Program-made: the position numbers and the translations under genes
In this document: in pieces, positions 51,761-61,034 of the stretch
Layout: each line of letters begins with the position of its first letter
How positions within the stretch are numbered: position 1 is the first letter of the stretch
DNA from: Collinsella sp.
Lineage (GTDB): Bacteria > Actinomycetota > Coriobacteriia > Coriobacteriales > Coriobacteriaceae
Length of the DNA: 64,000 bases
Assembly: GCA_019414205.1 (NCBI GenBank)
Contig: DXML01000021.1
Span: 16,758 to 80,757, forward strand
Reading direction: 5' to 3'
The notes under the pieces: generated by a model
What the model was told of the DNA's origin: nothing
The model's input: only the letters and a program-made list of their open reading frames with translations
Database searches by the model: none

Positions 51761-53398
51761 ATGGCAAAGAACATTACGTTCAACACCGATGCCCGCGCTA
51801 AGCTCGCCAAGGGCGTCAACACTCTGGCCGACGCCGTTACCGTCACCATGGGCCCCAAGGGCCGTTACGTTGCGCTGCAGCGCACGTTCGGCGCCCCGAC
51901 CATCACCAACGACGGCGTTTCCGTCGCTAAGGAGATCGAGCTCGAGGACAACATCGAGAACATGGGCGCTCAGCTGGTGAAGGAGGTCGCCACCAAGACC
52001 AACGACACCGTGGGCGACGGCACCACCACCGCAACCCTGCTCGCTCAGGCCATCGTCAACGACGGTCTGCGCAACGTCGCCGCTGGCGCCAACCCGCTGG
52101 CCATCCGTCGCGGCATCGACAAGGCTGTAAACGCCGCCGTCGCCGAGATGAAGAAGCAGGCCAAGCCGGTCGAGACCAAGGAGCAGATCGCTTCCGTCGG
52201 TACCATCTCTGCCGGTGACCCCGAGGTCGGCGAGAAGATCGCCGAGGCCATGGAGGTCGTGGGCAAGGACGGCGTCATCACCGTCGAGGATTCCCAGACG
52301 TTCGACATCACCATCGACACCGTCGAGGGCATGCAGTTCGACAAGGGCTATGTCTCCGCTTACTTCGTCACGGACAACGACCGCATGGAGGCCGTGATGA
52401 AGGATCCGTACATCCTCATCACCGACCAGAAGATCTCCAGCGTTCAGGACATCATGCCCGTTCTCGAGGCTGTCCAGCGCGCTGGCCGCGGCCTGCTCAT
52501 CATCGCTGAGGACATCGACGGCGAAGCTCTGCCGACCCTGGTCCTCAACAAGATCCGTGGCGCCCTCAACGTCTGCGCCGTCAAGGCTCCGGGCTACGGC
52601 GATCGCCGCAAGCGCATCCTCGAGGACATCGCCGTCCTCACCGGTGGCCAGGCTGCCCTGGACGAGCTGGGCGTGAAGGTTGCTGACATCACTGCCGATA
52701 TGCTCGGTACCGCTAAGTCCGTCACCATCTCCAAGGACAACACCGTCGTCGTCGGTGGCGCTGGCTCCAAGGAGGCCATCGACGCTCGTATCGCTCAGAT
52801 CAAGGGTGAGATGGAGAACACCACCTCTGACTTCGACCGTGAGAAGCTCCAGGAGCGCCTGGCCAAGCTCTCCGGTGGCGTTGCCGTCATCAAGGTCGGC
52901 GCTGCTACCGAGTCCGAGCTCAAGGAGATCAAGCACCGCGTCGAGGACGCCCTGCAGGCAACTCGCGCTGCTGTCGAGGAGGGCATTGTCGCCGGCGGTG
53001 GCGTCGCCTTCATGGACGCTGCTCCTGCGATCGATGCTGTCGAGATCGACGACCCCGAGGAGAAGATTGGCGTCGATATCGTCAAGAAGGCTCTGACCGC
53101 TCCGGTCGCCACCATCGCCAAGAACGCTGGCTTTGAGGGCGCTGTCGTGGTCGACAAGGTTGCCGAGCTGCCCGCCGGCCAGGGTCTCAACTCTGCCAAC
53201 GGCGAGTGGGGCGACATGATCGAGATGGGCGTCCTCGACCCCGTCAAGGTCAGCCGCGTCACCCTGCAGAACGCTGCTTCTGTCGCCAGCCTGATTCTCA
53301 TCACCGAGGCTACCGTCTCCGATGTGCCCAAGAACACTCAGCTTGAGGACGCTATCGCTGCTGCTACCGCTGGTCAGCAGGGCGGCGGTATGTACTAA
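51761..53398 (+). CDS. groEL: Chaperonin GroEL
   Basis: 545 residues, canonical throughout: GPKGRYVALQ, the nucleotide motif GDGTTTATLLAQ and Asp of the ATPase site, and a short Gly-Met tail (GGGMY). Folds cytoplasmic proteins in the double ring. 96 bases after groES in the same operon; Shine-Dalgarno TTTTGGAGG. A giant palindrome follows. Confidence 0.97.
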   Translation: MAKNITFNTDARAKLAKGVNTLADAVTVTMGPKGRYVALQRTFGAPTITNDGVSVAKEIELEDNIENMGAQLVKEVATKTNDTVGDGTTTATLLAQAIVNDGLRNVAAGANPLAIRRGIDKAVNAAVAEMKKQAKPVETKEQIASVGTISAGDPEVGEKIAEAMEVVGKDGVITVEDSQTFDITIDTVEGMQFDKGYVSAYFVTDNDRMEAVMKDPYILITDQKISSVQDIMPVLEAVQRAGRGLLIIAEDIDGEALPTLVLNKIRGALNVCAVKAPGYGDRRKRILEDIAVLTGGQAALDELGVKVADITADMLGTAKSVTISKDNTVVVGGAGSKEAIDARIAQIKGEMENTTSDFDREKLQERLAKLSGGVAVIKVGAATESELKEIKHRVEDALQATRAAVEEGIVAGGGVAFMDAAPAIDAVEIDDPEEKIGVDIVKKALTAPVATIAKNAGFEGAVVVDKVAELPAGQGLNSANGEWGDMIEMGVLDPVKVSRVTLQNAASVASLILITEATVSDVPKNTQLEDAIAAATAGQQGGGMY

Positions 53399-53424
53399 GG
53401 CCGACAAGGTCTAGAACTCCCACC

Positions 53425-53569
53425 GGGAATCCGGGGGCGTGACGGGGTCTTCTCTCCGGAACGTCCTCGGACATGCAAAGAGGCTCCGCATCGCGCTTCG
53501 CGCTGCGGAGCCTCTTTGCGTCCTGCGGAATGTTCCGGAGAGAAGCCCCCGTCACGCCCCCGGATTCCC
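53425..53569. other. 145-bp palindromic structure after groEL
   Basis: Outer arms 53425-53462 and 53532-53569 match at 37 of 38 positions. Inside is a second, perfect 16-base stem (GCAAAGAGGCTCCGCA at 53475-53490; 53504-53519) with a GCGC-TTC-GCGC loop. The groESL transcript would end here, but no T-run follows. Probably a terminator or RNA-stability structure, or a mobile palindrome. Confidence 0.75.
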
Positions 53570-53798
53570 TGCGTTTACGGCCTTGAGGTCGGCGGGCGGA
53601 GGAGGACGTGGTTGAGGGGGATGCGTGTCCCGGTCGCTGTTTCGCGGCTCTGCCGCGGAAGGCGCGCTACTTTGGGGCGGATGGAGGACGTGGTTGTTGC
53701 GCTAACTTGTCCCTACCGCATTTCTGGAGCGTTTCCCACCACAAATTACCCTTGGCATACTTGCGCGAACGATTGCTCGTGCTACACTTGCAATTGCT
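53570..53798. other. Intergenic region between the palindrome and the FMN riboswitch
   Basis: No gene. GGAGGACGTGGTTG appears twice (near 53600 and 53686). A TTGCGC...TACACT promoter (53761-53788, 16-base spacer) precedes the riboswitch. Confidence 0.5.
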
Positions 53799-53978
53799 GT
53801 TTCAGGGCGGGGTGGAATTCCCCACTGGCGGTAAATCGGGCGGTGTCAAAGGGGCGCCGTGGCGCAGGCGAGATGCCTGCGGCCGAGCCGATGAGTCCGC
53901 GACCCGTGTGTGCGTTGGTTCGCATGCCGGCTGAACTGGTGAGATTCCAGTACCAACGGTTAGAGTCCGGATGAAAGA
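53799..53978 (+). promoter_or_regulatory. FMN riboswitch (RFN element)
   Basis: The conserved blocks are all present in order: TTTCAGGGCGGGG, ATTCCCCACTGGCGGTAA, then GAGTCCGCGACCC, CTGGTGAGATTCCAG and AACGGTTAGAGTCCGGATGAAAGA. It binds FMN and is expected to lower expression of the downstream riboflavin transporter when flavin is sufficient. The 3' end overlaps an ATG at 53971 and lies 14 bases before the real start. Confidence 0.95.
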
Positions 53979-53991
53979 GGCAGGTGATCTT

Positions 53992-54582
53992 ATGTCTGAA
54001 CAGTCGCAGCATATCCATTTTGAGAACACGAATAGGTGGAGCACCAAACAGCTCGTTACCATGGCGCTGATGTGCGCCTTGGGCGCCCTGTTTATGTATG
54101 TGCAGCTGCCCATCCTTCCTTCGGCGCCGTTTTTGACGTATGACCCGTCGCTGGTGCCGGCGATGGTGTGTGGATTTGCGTATGGCCCTGGCGCCGGCAC
54201 TGCTGTTGCCGCCATGGTGATCGTTATCCATGCGCTTACCACGGGCGATTGGGTCGGCGCGCTTATGAACCTGGTGGCTACGCTGGGTTATATTCTGCCC
54301 GCGGCTATCGTCTACCAGAAGATGCATACCTATAAGGGTGCCGTGATTGGTCTGGTGCTCGGCGTCATTGCCGCTACGGCGTTGTCTATGGTCGCAAACC
54401 TTACCATTGGCGTATGGTTCTGGTATGGCTCGGTCGATGTGATCGCCCCGCTCATGATTCCTGCCGTGCTGCCGTTCAACCTTATCAAGACCGTCCTTAA
54501 CTCGGTATTGACACTTGCGGTGTACAAGGCGGTCTCCAACCTCATCACGCCTAAAAAGGACCAGGTCAAAGGCCGCGCATGA
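53992..54582 (+). CDS. ribU: Riboflavin ECF transporter substrate-binding protein RibU
   Basis: 196 residues from ATG 53992; the in-frame ATG at 53971 lies inside the riboswitch. Six membrane helices, with LVTMALMCALGALFMYVQLPI and SAPFLTYDPSLVPAMVCGFAYGPG in the N-terminal half as in RibU. Binds riboflavin; works with the EcfA ATPases and EcfT encoded just downstream (4-base overlap with the ATPase gene). Control by the FMN riboswitch supports the substrate. Confidence 0.93.
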   Translation: MSEQSQHIHFENTNRWSTKQLVTMALMCALGALFMYVQLPILPSAPFLTYDPSLVPAMVCGFAYGPGAGTAVAAMVIVIHALTTGDWVGALMNLVATLGYILPAAIVYQKMHTYKGAVIGLVLGVIAATALSMVANLTIGVWFWYGSVDVIAPLMIPAVLPFNLIKTVLNSVLTLAVYKAVSNLITPKKDQVKGRA

Positions 54583-56483
54583 TTGAGTGTCGGGGCGTTT
54601 CCTTTAGCTATGACGGTGCCGTACCGGCACTCGACGGCGTCGATCTGAACATCGAGGACGGGGAGTTTTTCTGCATCCTCGGCGGCAATGGGTCGGGCAA
54701 GTCGACGTTTGCTAAGCATCTGAATGCACTGTTGCAGCCCGATGCCGGCACGGTGCGCATCGATGGCATGGATACGTCCGACCCCGAGCTGGTCTACGAC
54801 ATTCGTTCGACCGCGGGCATGGTATTCCAGAATCCCGATGACCAGCTGGTGACAACGCTTGTCGAAGATGACGTTGCGTTTGGTCCCGAAAACCTTGGCG
54901 TGCCATCTGCACAAATTGCGCAGCGTGTACGCGAGGCGCTGAAGGGCGTGGGCCTGGTGGGCTTTGAGCGCCACGAGACCCATGCGCTTTCGGGCGGTCA
55001 AAAGCAGCGTGTGGCGCTTGCCGGTGTGCTCGCCATGGAACCGCGCGTGCTCATTTTGGACGAGGCGTCCTCGATGCTCGATCCGCGCGGGCGCAAGGGC
55101 CTTATGAAGGCCTGTCACGTGCTGCACGAACGCGGCATGACCATCGTGATGATTACGCACTTTATGGAAGAGGCCGCCGAGGCCGATCGTGTCGCGGTGT
55201 TTCGGGCGGGGCGCGTTGCCATGCTCGGTACGCCCGAGGAGATTCTGACGCGGGCAGATGGGCTCGTGGAGCTCAACCTGGATATGCCGGCGTCGTGCTG
55301 CTTGGGCATGGCGCTTCGTGCGAAGGGCGTGCCCGTTCATGCGCAGGTGCGCGAGGCGGATATGGTCGCCGAGATTGCGCAGGTATATGCCGACCGGAGT
55401 GGGGAAGACACCGCAGGGCGGCCTTCTGCATCCGATTCTCGTGTGCTCGACAACGCCTCCTCTGCAACCGACGGGACAGCCGCGTCGGAGCCCGTCATCG
55501 AGATTTCGCACCTCTCGCATAGTTACTCGCTGAGCGCCCGCGAGCGCCGCCGCTGGCATAAGCGCTCGGCCGTTGCAGGCAAATCGAGCAAACAGGCTCT
55601 CTGGGGAAACGACCCCAGCAGCCCGTGGGCGCTGCGCGATGTATCGCTGACGGTGCGTCGCGGCGAGTTCCTGGGCTTAGCAGGTCATACCGGTTCGGGT
55701 AAGTCGACGCTGGTCCAGCATCTCAACGGTTTGATTCGCCCCCAGGAGGGATTCGTTCGCGCGCTGGGGCTCGATCTGTCAAACAAGAAAGACGCCGCCG
55801 CGGTTAAGGCCAAGGTCGGCGTAGTGTTTCAATATCCCGAGCGTCAGCTGTTTGCCGAAACCGTGACGCAGGACGTGGCGTTTGGCCCGCACAACCTTGG
55901 CTTGCCGCAAGATGAAGTCGACCGTCGCGTCGAGTCGTCGCTCTCGCGCGTGGGCCTCGACCTTTCCACGGTCGGCGACAAGAGTCCCTTCGAGCTTTCG
56001 GGCGGTCAGCAACGGCGCGTGGCATTCGCCGGTGTGCTCGCCATGGAGCCCGAAGTCCTGGTGCTCGATGAACCCATGGCGGGACTCGATCCGGCGGCGC
56101 GCAGTGATTTCCTGGAGCTCATCGATCGACTTCACCATGGGGGCCTGACCGTCGTCATGGTCTCACACAGTATGGATGACCTTGCCAATTGCTGCGATCG
56201 TATTGTCGTGATGAACGAGGGCACGGTGTTTGCTGAGGGCACGCCCGCTCAGGTTTTTGCGCATGCGGATGAGCTTAAATCAATCGGCTTGGGTGTTCCC
56301 GCTGCCCAGCGCATGGCGTTGGCGCTCGCGGAAGCGGGCGTGCCGCTGCGTCGCGGCGGGCTCTATACGGTTGAGTCGTTGGCCGACGAGTTGGCAGATT
56401 TGCCGATCGGTCGCTCAGGCGGTTCTTCTAACGTCTCGGACAAGGCCAAATCCGAAACGGTCGCGCGAGAGGAGGGTTGCTGA
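54579..56483 (+). CDS. Fused ECF transporter ATPase (EcfA-EcfA' in one chain)
   Basis: 634 residues with two ABC domains. Domain 1: Walker A GGNGSGKST (35-43), signature LSGGQKQR, Walker B ILDEASSMLDPRG. Domain 2 (about 310-560): Walker A GHTGSGKST near 370, signature LSGGQQRR, Walker B VLDEPMAGLDP. Between them is a 60-residue Ser/Ala-rich linker. In most bacteria the two EcfA ATPases are separate proteins. Overlaps ribU by 4 bases and EcfT by 1. Confidence 0.92.
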   Translation: MIECRGVSFSYDGAVPALDGVDLNIEDGEFFCILGGNGSGKSTFAKHLNALLQPDAGTVRIDGMDTSDPELVYDIRSTAGMVFQNPDDQLVTTLVEDDVAFGPENLGVPSAQIAQRVREALKGVGLVGFERHETHALSGGQKQRVALAGVLAMEPRVLILDEASSMLDPRGRKGLMKACHVLHERGMTIVMITHFMEEAAEADRVAVFRAGRVAMLGTPEEILTRADGLVELNLDMPASCCLGMALRAKGVPVHAQVREADMVAEIAQVYADRSGEDTAGRPSASDSRVLDNASSATDGTAASEPVIEISHLSHSYSLSARERRRWHKRSAVAGKSSKQALWGNDPSSPWALRDVSLTVRRGEFLGLAGHTGSGKSTLVQHLNGLIRPQEGFVRALGLDLSNKKDAAAVKAKVGVVFQYPERQLFAETVTQDVAFGPHNLGLPQDEVDRRVESSLSRVGLDLSTVGDKSPFELSGGQQRRVAFAGVLAMEPEVLVLDEPMAGLDPAARSDFLELIDRLHHGGLTVVMVSHSMDDLANCCDRIVVMNEGTVFAEGTPAQVFAHADELKSIGLGVPAAQRMALALAEAGVPLRRGGLYTVESLADELADLPIGRSGGSSNVSDKAKSETVAREEGC

Positions 56484-57283
56484 TGGAGGCGTTTTCGTTT
56501 GGCAGCTACTATCCGAGCGATAGTGCGATCCATCGCCTGGATCCGCGCACCAAGCTGCTCCTGGGCTTTGTGTTTTTGATCACGACGCTGACCGTCGGCG
56601 GCTTCCGCGGACTGGCTCCTGTCGCAATTTTCGTCGTGCTGATCTATGCCGTGTCCCGGGTGCCGGCTCGTCGCGTTCTGTCGTCGATGGCGCCGCTGCT
56701 GGCAATCGTCGTCGTGGTCGCGGTGCTCAACTTGTTTACCGATCAGAGTGGGCGCATCCTGTGGCAGCTCGGCTTTCTGCAGATAAGCGAGGGCTCACTG
56801 CGTTCTGCCGCCTTTATGGCGTGTCGCCTGACCCTGATGATGGCCGGCATGAGCGCCATTACGCTCACCACACCGACGCTCGACCTCACCGCGGGCTTTG
56901 AGCGTCTGCTCGCACCGTTTGCGCGCGTGGGGCTCCCTGCGCATGAGCTCGGCATGATCATGGGCATCGCGTTGCGCTTTATGCCGCAGTTTGCCACCGA
57001 GATGAAGCAGACGGCGGACGCGCAGGCAAGCCGCGGTGCACGCGTAACGGGTGGCCCGCTCGGCGGCGTGCGTATGCTCGGCAGTGTGGCGATTCCACTG
57101 TTCACGGGCGTGTTCCGTCATGCCGAGACGTTGTCTGCCGCCATGGATGCACGCTGCTATCACGGCGAGCAGGGCCGCACGCGTCTGCATGCACTTGCAT
57201 TTCGCCGCGGGGATGCGCTGGCTGCGGTTGTGACGATGCTGCTGTTTGCGTGTGTCATCGTCGTCAACCTTCGACTTGTTTAG
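56483..57283 (+). CDS. ecfT: ECF transporter transmembrane protein EcfT
   Basis: 266 residues; start ATG 56483 shares an A with the preceding TGA stop. About five helices; the cytoplasmic coupling motifs ADAQASRGARV (Ala-Arg-Gly) and AMDARCYHG, which grip the ATPases, are clear. Scaffold of the riboflavin transporter complex; it may also serve other S components outside the window. Confidence 0.92.
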   Translation: MEAFSFGSYYPSDSAIHRLDPRTKLLLGFVFLITTLTVGGFRGLAPVAIFVVLIYAVSRVPARRVLSSMAPLLAIVVVVAVLNLFTDQSGRILWQLGFLQISEGSLRSAAFMACRLTLMMAGMSAITLTTPTLDLTAGFERLLAPFARVGLPAHELGMIMGIALRFMPQFATEMKQTADAQASRGARVTGGPLGGVRMLGSVAIPLFTGVFRHAETLSAAMDARCYHGEQGRTRLHALAFRRGDALAAVVTMLLFACVIVVNLRLV

Positions 57284-57313
57284 GCGCGATTCGAGCGCAA
57301 GAAAGGGGTCCCT

Positions 57314-57760
57314 ATGACCGACAACGACCGCACGGCTCAGCTTGAGCGCGCCTGTTCGTATCTCAGGCGCATTCCGGCGTGGTATCTTGCCACGACCGAT
57401 GTGACCGACGGGCATCAGCCTCGCGTGAGGCCGTTTTCGTTTGCCATGGTCGATGACGGTAAGCTGTGGTTTTGCACGTCGCGCGACAAGGATGTGTGGG
57501 CGGAGCTGAGTGCGAATCTCAAGTTTGAGCTCTCGGGCTGGAAGCCGGGGGAATGTTGGGTCGTGTTGACCGGCGAGGCCGCACTTGAGGACGACGCGGT
57601 TGCGAGCGACAAGGTGCGTCAAGCGGGTTTTAAGCACATGGTGGGCATCGGCGAGGAACACGAGAGTGCCAACGACGGCCGCCTTGCTTTCTTTTCGGTC
57701 CGCAACATTGCCGCGCGCTTCTGTGATATTGACGGCAGCGAGGAGCGCCTGGAGCTCTAG
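57314..57760 (+). CDS. Pyridoxamine 5'-phosphate oxidase-like flavin-binding protein 1
   Basis: 148 residues, split-barrel fold: a conserved AWYLATTDVTDGHQPRVRPF then FAMVDDGKLWFCTSRDKDVWAEL. Members bind FMN (or F420 in some actinobacteria); function is usually unknown. Shine-Dalgarno AAAGGGG. Its placement in the riboflavin uptake cluster makes FMN the likely cofactor. Paralogous to the next gene. Confidence 0.85.
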   Translation: MTDNDRTAQLERACSYLRRIPAWYLATTDVTDGHQPRVRPFSFAMVDDGKLWFCTSRDKDVWAELSANLKFELSGWKPGECWVVLTGEAALEDDAVASDKVRQAGFKHMVGIGEEHESANDGRLAFFSVRNIAARFCDIDGSEERLEL

Positions 57761-57811
57761 CGCGTCTCAAATTAACTACCCGTTCCGAATTAGCTAGCGC
57801 CAGGAGGACAC

Positions 57812-58222
57812 ATGGACGGATTGAATACGGTGTTGGAGTATCTGACGTCGGTGCCGGCATGGTATTTGGCGACGAGCGTTGACGGACAGCCTCATGTGCG
57901 TCCGTTTTCGTTTGCGCAGATCCAGGATGGCAAGCTGTGGTTTGTAACAGCGCGCACCAAAGATGTGTGGCAAGAGCTGCTGCAAAACCAGCGCTTTGAG
58001 GCCACGAGTTGGTGGCCGGGCCATGGCTGGCTCATCTTGCGCGGGCGTGCCGGCTTGGATGACCGGGCTTTAGGCGAAATGCGCGAAGCCGGGTGGAAGC
58101 ATCTAGAGCACCTGGGCGAGCACTATGAGGGGCCTAACGACCCCACGCTCGTCTTCTTTAGCGTCGAGGATCCCGAGGCTTTTATCTGCAATCACGACGA
58201 ATGGGTGCCGGTCGAGCTCTAG
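57812..58222 (+). CDS. Pyridoxamine 5'-phosphate oxidase-like flavin-binding protein 2
   Basis: 136 residues, same fold as the preceding gene (PAWYLATSVDGQPHVRPF, FAQIQDGKLWFVTARTKDVW) with a shorter loop and 51 bases after it, so a tandem duplication is likely. Shine-Dalgarno CAGGAGG. Probably an FMN-dependent oxidoreductase, substrate unknown. Confidence 0.85.
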   Translation: MDGLNTVLEYLTSVPAWYLATSVDGQPHVRPFSFAQIQDGKLWFVTARTKDVWQELLQNQRFEATSWWPGHGWLILRGRAGLDDRALGEMREAGWKHLEHLGEHYEGPNDPTLVFFSVEDPEAFICNHDEWVPVEL

Positions 58223-58259
58223 CCAGCTGGCTCATCCTAACAACTTGGTTTTCGCATGG

Positions 58260-58313
58260 GCGGGCCCTGTATTGCCCGGCGCCGTTAGGAGCGCCGGTCA
58301 ATACGGGGCCCGC
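58260..58313 (+). terminator. Long hairpin after the flavin gene pair
   Basis: GCGGGCCCTGTATTG and CAATACGGGGCCCGC pair, with an inner CCGGCGC/GCGCCGG stem. T-run is weak. Confidence 0.6.
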
Positions 58314-58357
58314 TCCATTTGTCAATTCCTTCAAGCGAATGTGTCGGGAATGTTTCA

Positions 58358-58394
58358 ATGCATGAATATGCAAGCCATTTACGTATTCATGCAT
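58358..58394. promoter_or_regulatory. Candidate ArgR boxes upstream of argC
   Basis: ATGCATGAATA (58358-58368) and TATTCATGCAT (58384-58394) are perfect inverted arms with a 15-base spacer, like the TGAATxxxxATTCA half-sites of ArgR operators. Lies 86-122 bases upstream of argC. The argR gene is not in the window. Confidence 0.65.
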
Positions 58395-58479
58395 CTTTTG
58401 GTGCTAAAGTTTCAACTCAATTCATAACGACCGCTGCGAAATGCGCATCGGTGCATAAATCGCAGACAAGGAGTCTGAT

Positions 58480-59550
58480 ATGTCTTTGAAGGTTGGAATC
58501 GTCGGCGCGGCTGGATATGCCGGAGCCGAGCTCATTCGCCTCGTCCTCGGTCATCCCGAGTTTGAACTTGTTGCCATTACGTCCAACGCCGATGCCGGCC
58601 AGCCGCTGTCCGCGGTGTATCCGAGCTTTGCTGGTGTGAGCGATCTGGTTTTCACCACGCATGACGCCCCCGAGCTCAAGAGCTGCGATGCGGTTTTTCT
58701 TGCCGTGCCGCACACGGCTGCCATGGCACAGGTGCCCGCGCTGCTTGCATCGGGCGTCTCCTGCTTTGATCTTTCGGCCGACTACCGTCTGAACGACGCG
58801 TCCGTTTTTGAGGCTTGGTATGCCGCCGAGCATACGAGCCCCGAGCTGCTCAAGACCCGTGCCTTCGGTCTGCCCGAGCTGTTCTGCCAGGACTTGGAGA
58901 CCGCCGCATCCGACCATGCCGACGGCAAATCCGTGCTGGTCGCCTGCGCCGGTTGCTATCCCACCGCAACGAGCCTTGCCGCCGCGCCCGCCGTGCGCGC
59001 GGGCTGGGTGGCCGAGAACGGCCCCGTGATTGTCGATGCCATTAGCGGCGTGACGGGCGCCGGTAAGTCCTGCAACGCCCGCACCCATTTTTGCAGCGCC
59101 GACGAGAACTTGGAGGCCTACGGCGTGGGCAAGCATCGCCACACGCCCGAGATTGAGCAAATCCTTGGCCTGACCGATCGCGTCGTCTTTACCCCGCACC
59201 TGGCACCGCTCAAGCGCGGTCTGCTCTCCACGGTGACGATGCCGCTCGCGCTGCAGGCCATCGACTCCTTGGCTCTTGAGGACGTTGTCGGCTATTACAA
59301 GCAGTTCTATGCCGGTCGCACCTTTGTGCGCGTGCTCGATGCCGGCCAGCAGCCCAAGACAGCTTCGGTCGTCGGCACCAACGCTGCCCAGATTGGCCTC
59401 GCGCTCAACAAGCGCGCGGGCGTGCTGGTGGCAACGGGCGCCATCGACAATCTGTGCAAGGGCGCTGCGGGCCAAGCGGTCCAGTGCGCCAATATCGTCT
59501 TTGGCTTTGACGAGCGACGAGGCTTGCCCACAGTGGCGTGCCCGGTGTAG
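58480..59550 (+). CDS. argC: N-acetyl-gamma-glutamyl-phosphate reductase
   Basis: 356 residues. NAD(P)-binding GAAGYAGAELIRL near the N-terminus, catalytic Cys in ACAGCYPTATSLA, and His-containing KHRHTPEIEQ. Reduces N-acetylglutamyl phosphate to the semialdehyde in arginine synthesis. First gene of argCJBD; Shine-Dalgarno AAGGAG. Preceded by ArgR-like sites. Confidence 0.96.
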   Translation: MSLKVGIVGAAGYAGAELIRLVLGHPEFELVAITSNADAGQPLSAVYPSFAGVSDLVFTTHDAPELKSCDAVFLAVPHTAAMAQVPALLASGVSCFDLSADYRLNDASVFEAWYAAEHTSPELLKTRAFGLPELFCQDLETAASDHADGKSVLVACAGCYPTATSLAAAPAVRAGWVAENGPVIVDAISGVTGAGKSCNARTHFCSADENLEAYGVGKHRHTPEIEQILGLTDRVVFTPHLAPLKRGLLSTVTMPLALQAIDSLALEDVVGYYKQFYAGRTFVRVLDAGQQPKTASVVGTNAAQIGLALNKRAGVLVATGAIDNLCKGAAGQAVQCANIVFGFDERRGLPTVACPV

Positions 59551-59684
59551 CACATTCGATTGTTAACGATTTGGTAGTCGGGCATCGAGTGGGGCGCCAC
59601 TCTTAAGCTGGTCTCATGATCACGACTGGCATGGCGCACCAACCGATGTCCGTTTTTTGTTTGACATAAGGAGTCATAAAGACG

Positions 59685-60953
59685 ATGAATACCGAGCTGT
59701 TTGATATCAAGATTCGCGCCGTCGAGGGTGGCGTTACGGCTGCGGCTGGTTTTAAAGCCGCAGGCATCCGCGCTGGGTTCCGCAAGAACCCCGAGCGTCT
59801 GGATTACGCGCTCGTCGTGCCCGATAAACCCTGTCCCGGTGCCGGCGTGTTTACCACCAATCGCTTTTGCGCGGCGCCCGTACAGGTGAGCCGTGCCAAC
59901 CTGGGCGGTGACGACAAGGGCTACGGTATCATCGCCGGTGTTTCGGTCAACTCTGGCAATGCCAACGCCGCCACGGGTGAGACCGGCCTTGCCTGCGCGC
60001 GCGAGACGTGCAGTATCGCCTCGCAGGTCATCGGCTGCGAACCCCAGCAGATCCTAGTCGCCTCCACGGGCGTGATTGGCCAGATTCTGCCGATCGACAC
60101 GTTTGAGACCGCTATTCCTGCTGCCTACGAGGCGCTCTCCGCCCACGGTGGCGCCGATGCCGCTCGCGCCATCATGACGACCGACACGCACTCCAAGGAG
60201 TACGCCGTATCCTACGTCAGTGAGGCTGCGGGTCATGCGGGCAATGTCTATACGGTAGGCGGAATGTGCAAGGGCTCGGGCATGATCATGCCCAACATGG
60301 CCACCATGATCGCAGTTATCACCACCGATGCCCCCGTCGAGCCTGCGGCACTTCATGCCCTGCTGCTCTCGACCGTCAAGCAGACCTTTAACAAGGTAAC
60401 GGTCGATTCCGACACCTCGACCAACGACACCTGCATCATGCTTGCCTCCGGCGCCGCTGCCGCAGATGCCGAGCCTATCGTCGAGGGCTCCGATGCCTTT
60501 GACGAGTTGGCATTTGCCGTGCACGAGGTGTGCGAGAGCCTGGCGCGCAATATCGCCGCCGATGGTGAGGGCGCATCCAAGCTTGTTACAGTCAACGTTA
60601 CCGGCGCCGCCAACGACGAGGAGGCCGATATCGCCGCCCGTGCCGTTGCCAACTCGCCGCTCGTTAAGACCTGCATCGCCGGCCACGACTGCAACTGGGG
60701 CCGCGTCGCTATGGCGCTTGGCAAGTGCGGCGTGAAGTTTAATCAGGAAGACGTTTCCATCGACATGATGGGCATGCCTGTCTGTCGCGACGGTCTGACT
60801 GTTCCCTTTGACGAGGACGAGGCTCTGCGACGTTTTGAGGCGCCCGAGATTGTGATCTCGGCAGACCTGGGCGCGGGCGACGCGGCGACCACCGTGTGGA
60901 CTTGCGACCTCACGCACGAGTACATCTCCATTAACGGCGACTACCGTTCCTAG
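59685..60953 (+). CDS. argJ: Bifunctional ornithine acetyltransferase / N-acetylglutamate synthase
   Basis: 422 residues. The autocleavage site is in GSGMIMPNMATMIAVITTDA, where the nucleophile Thr precedes MIAV. Recycles the acetyl group from N-acetylornithine to glutamate, so the pathway is cyclic; whether it also makes N-acetylglutamate from acetyl-CoA cannot be told by sequence alone. 134-base gap after argC; Shine-Dalgarno AAGGAG. Confidence 0.95.
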   Translation: MNTELFDIKIRAVEGGVTAAAGFKAAGIRAGFRKNPERLDYALVVPDKPCPGAGVFTTNRFCAAPVQVSRANLGGDDKGYGIIAGVSVNSGNANAATGETGLACARETCSIASQVIGCEPQQILVASTGVIGQILPIDTFETAIPAAYEALSAHGGADAARAIMTTDTHSKEYAVSYVSEAAGHAGNVYTVGGMCKGSGMIMPNMATMIAVITTDAPVEPAALHALLLSTVKQTFNKVTVDSDTSTNDTCIMLASGAAAADAEPIVEGSDAFDELAFAVHEVCESLARNIAADGEGASKLVTVNVTGAANDEEADIAARAVANSPLVKTCIAGHDCNWGRVAMALGKCGVKFNQEDVSIDMMGMPVCRDGLTVPFDEDEALRRFEAPEIVISADLGAGDAATTVWTCDLTHEYISINGDYRS

Positions 60954-61034
60954 ATTCCAGGCACGCTGCGCATCTTGCCGCGATTGCGGACAGCGGAGCA
61001 CGGCGCGATAACGATACGAAAGACGAGGCAGATT

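Noticed and set aside
51752..53407. Long open frame opposite groEL
   Set aside because: The plus strand is unambiguous GroEL; the antisense frame follows from its codon bias.
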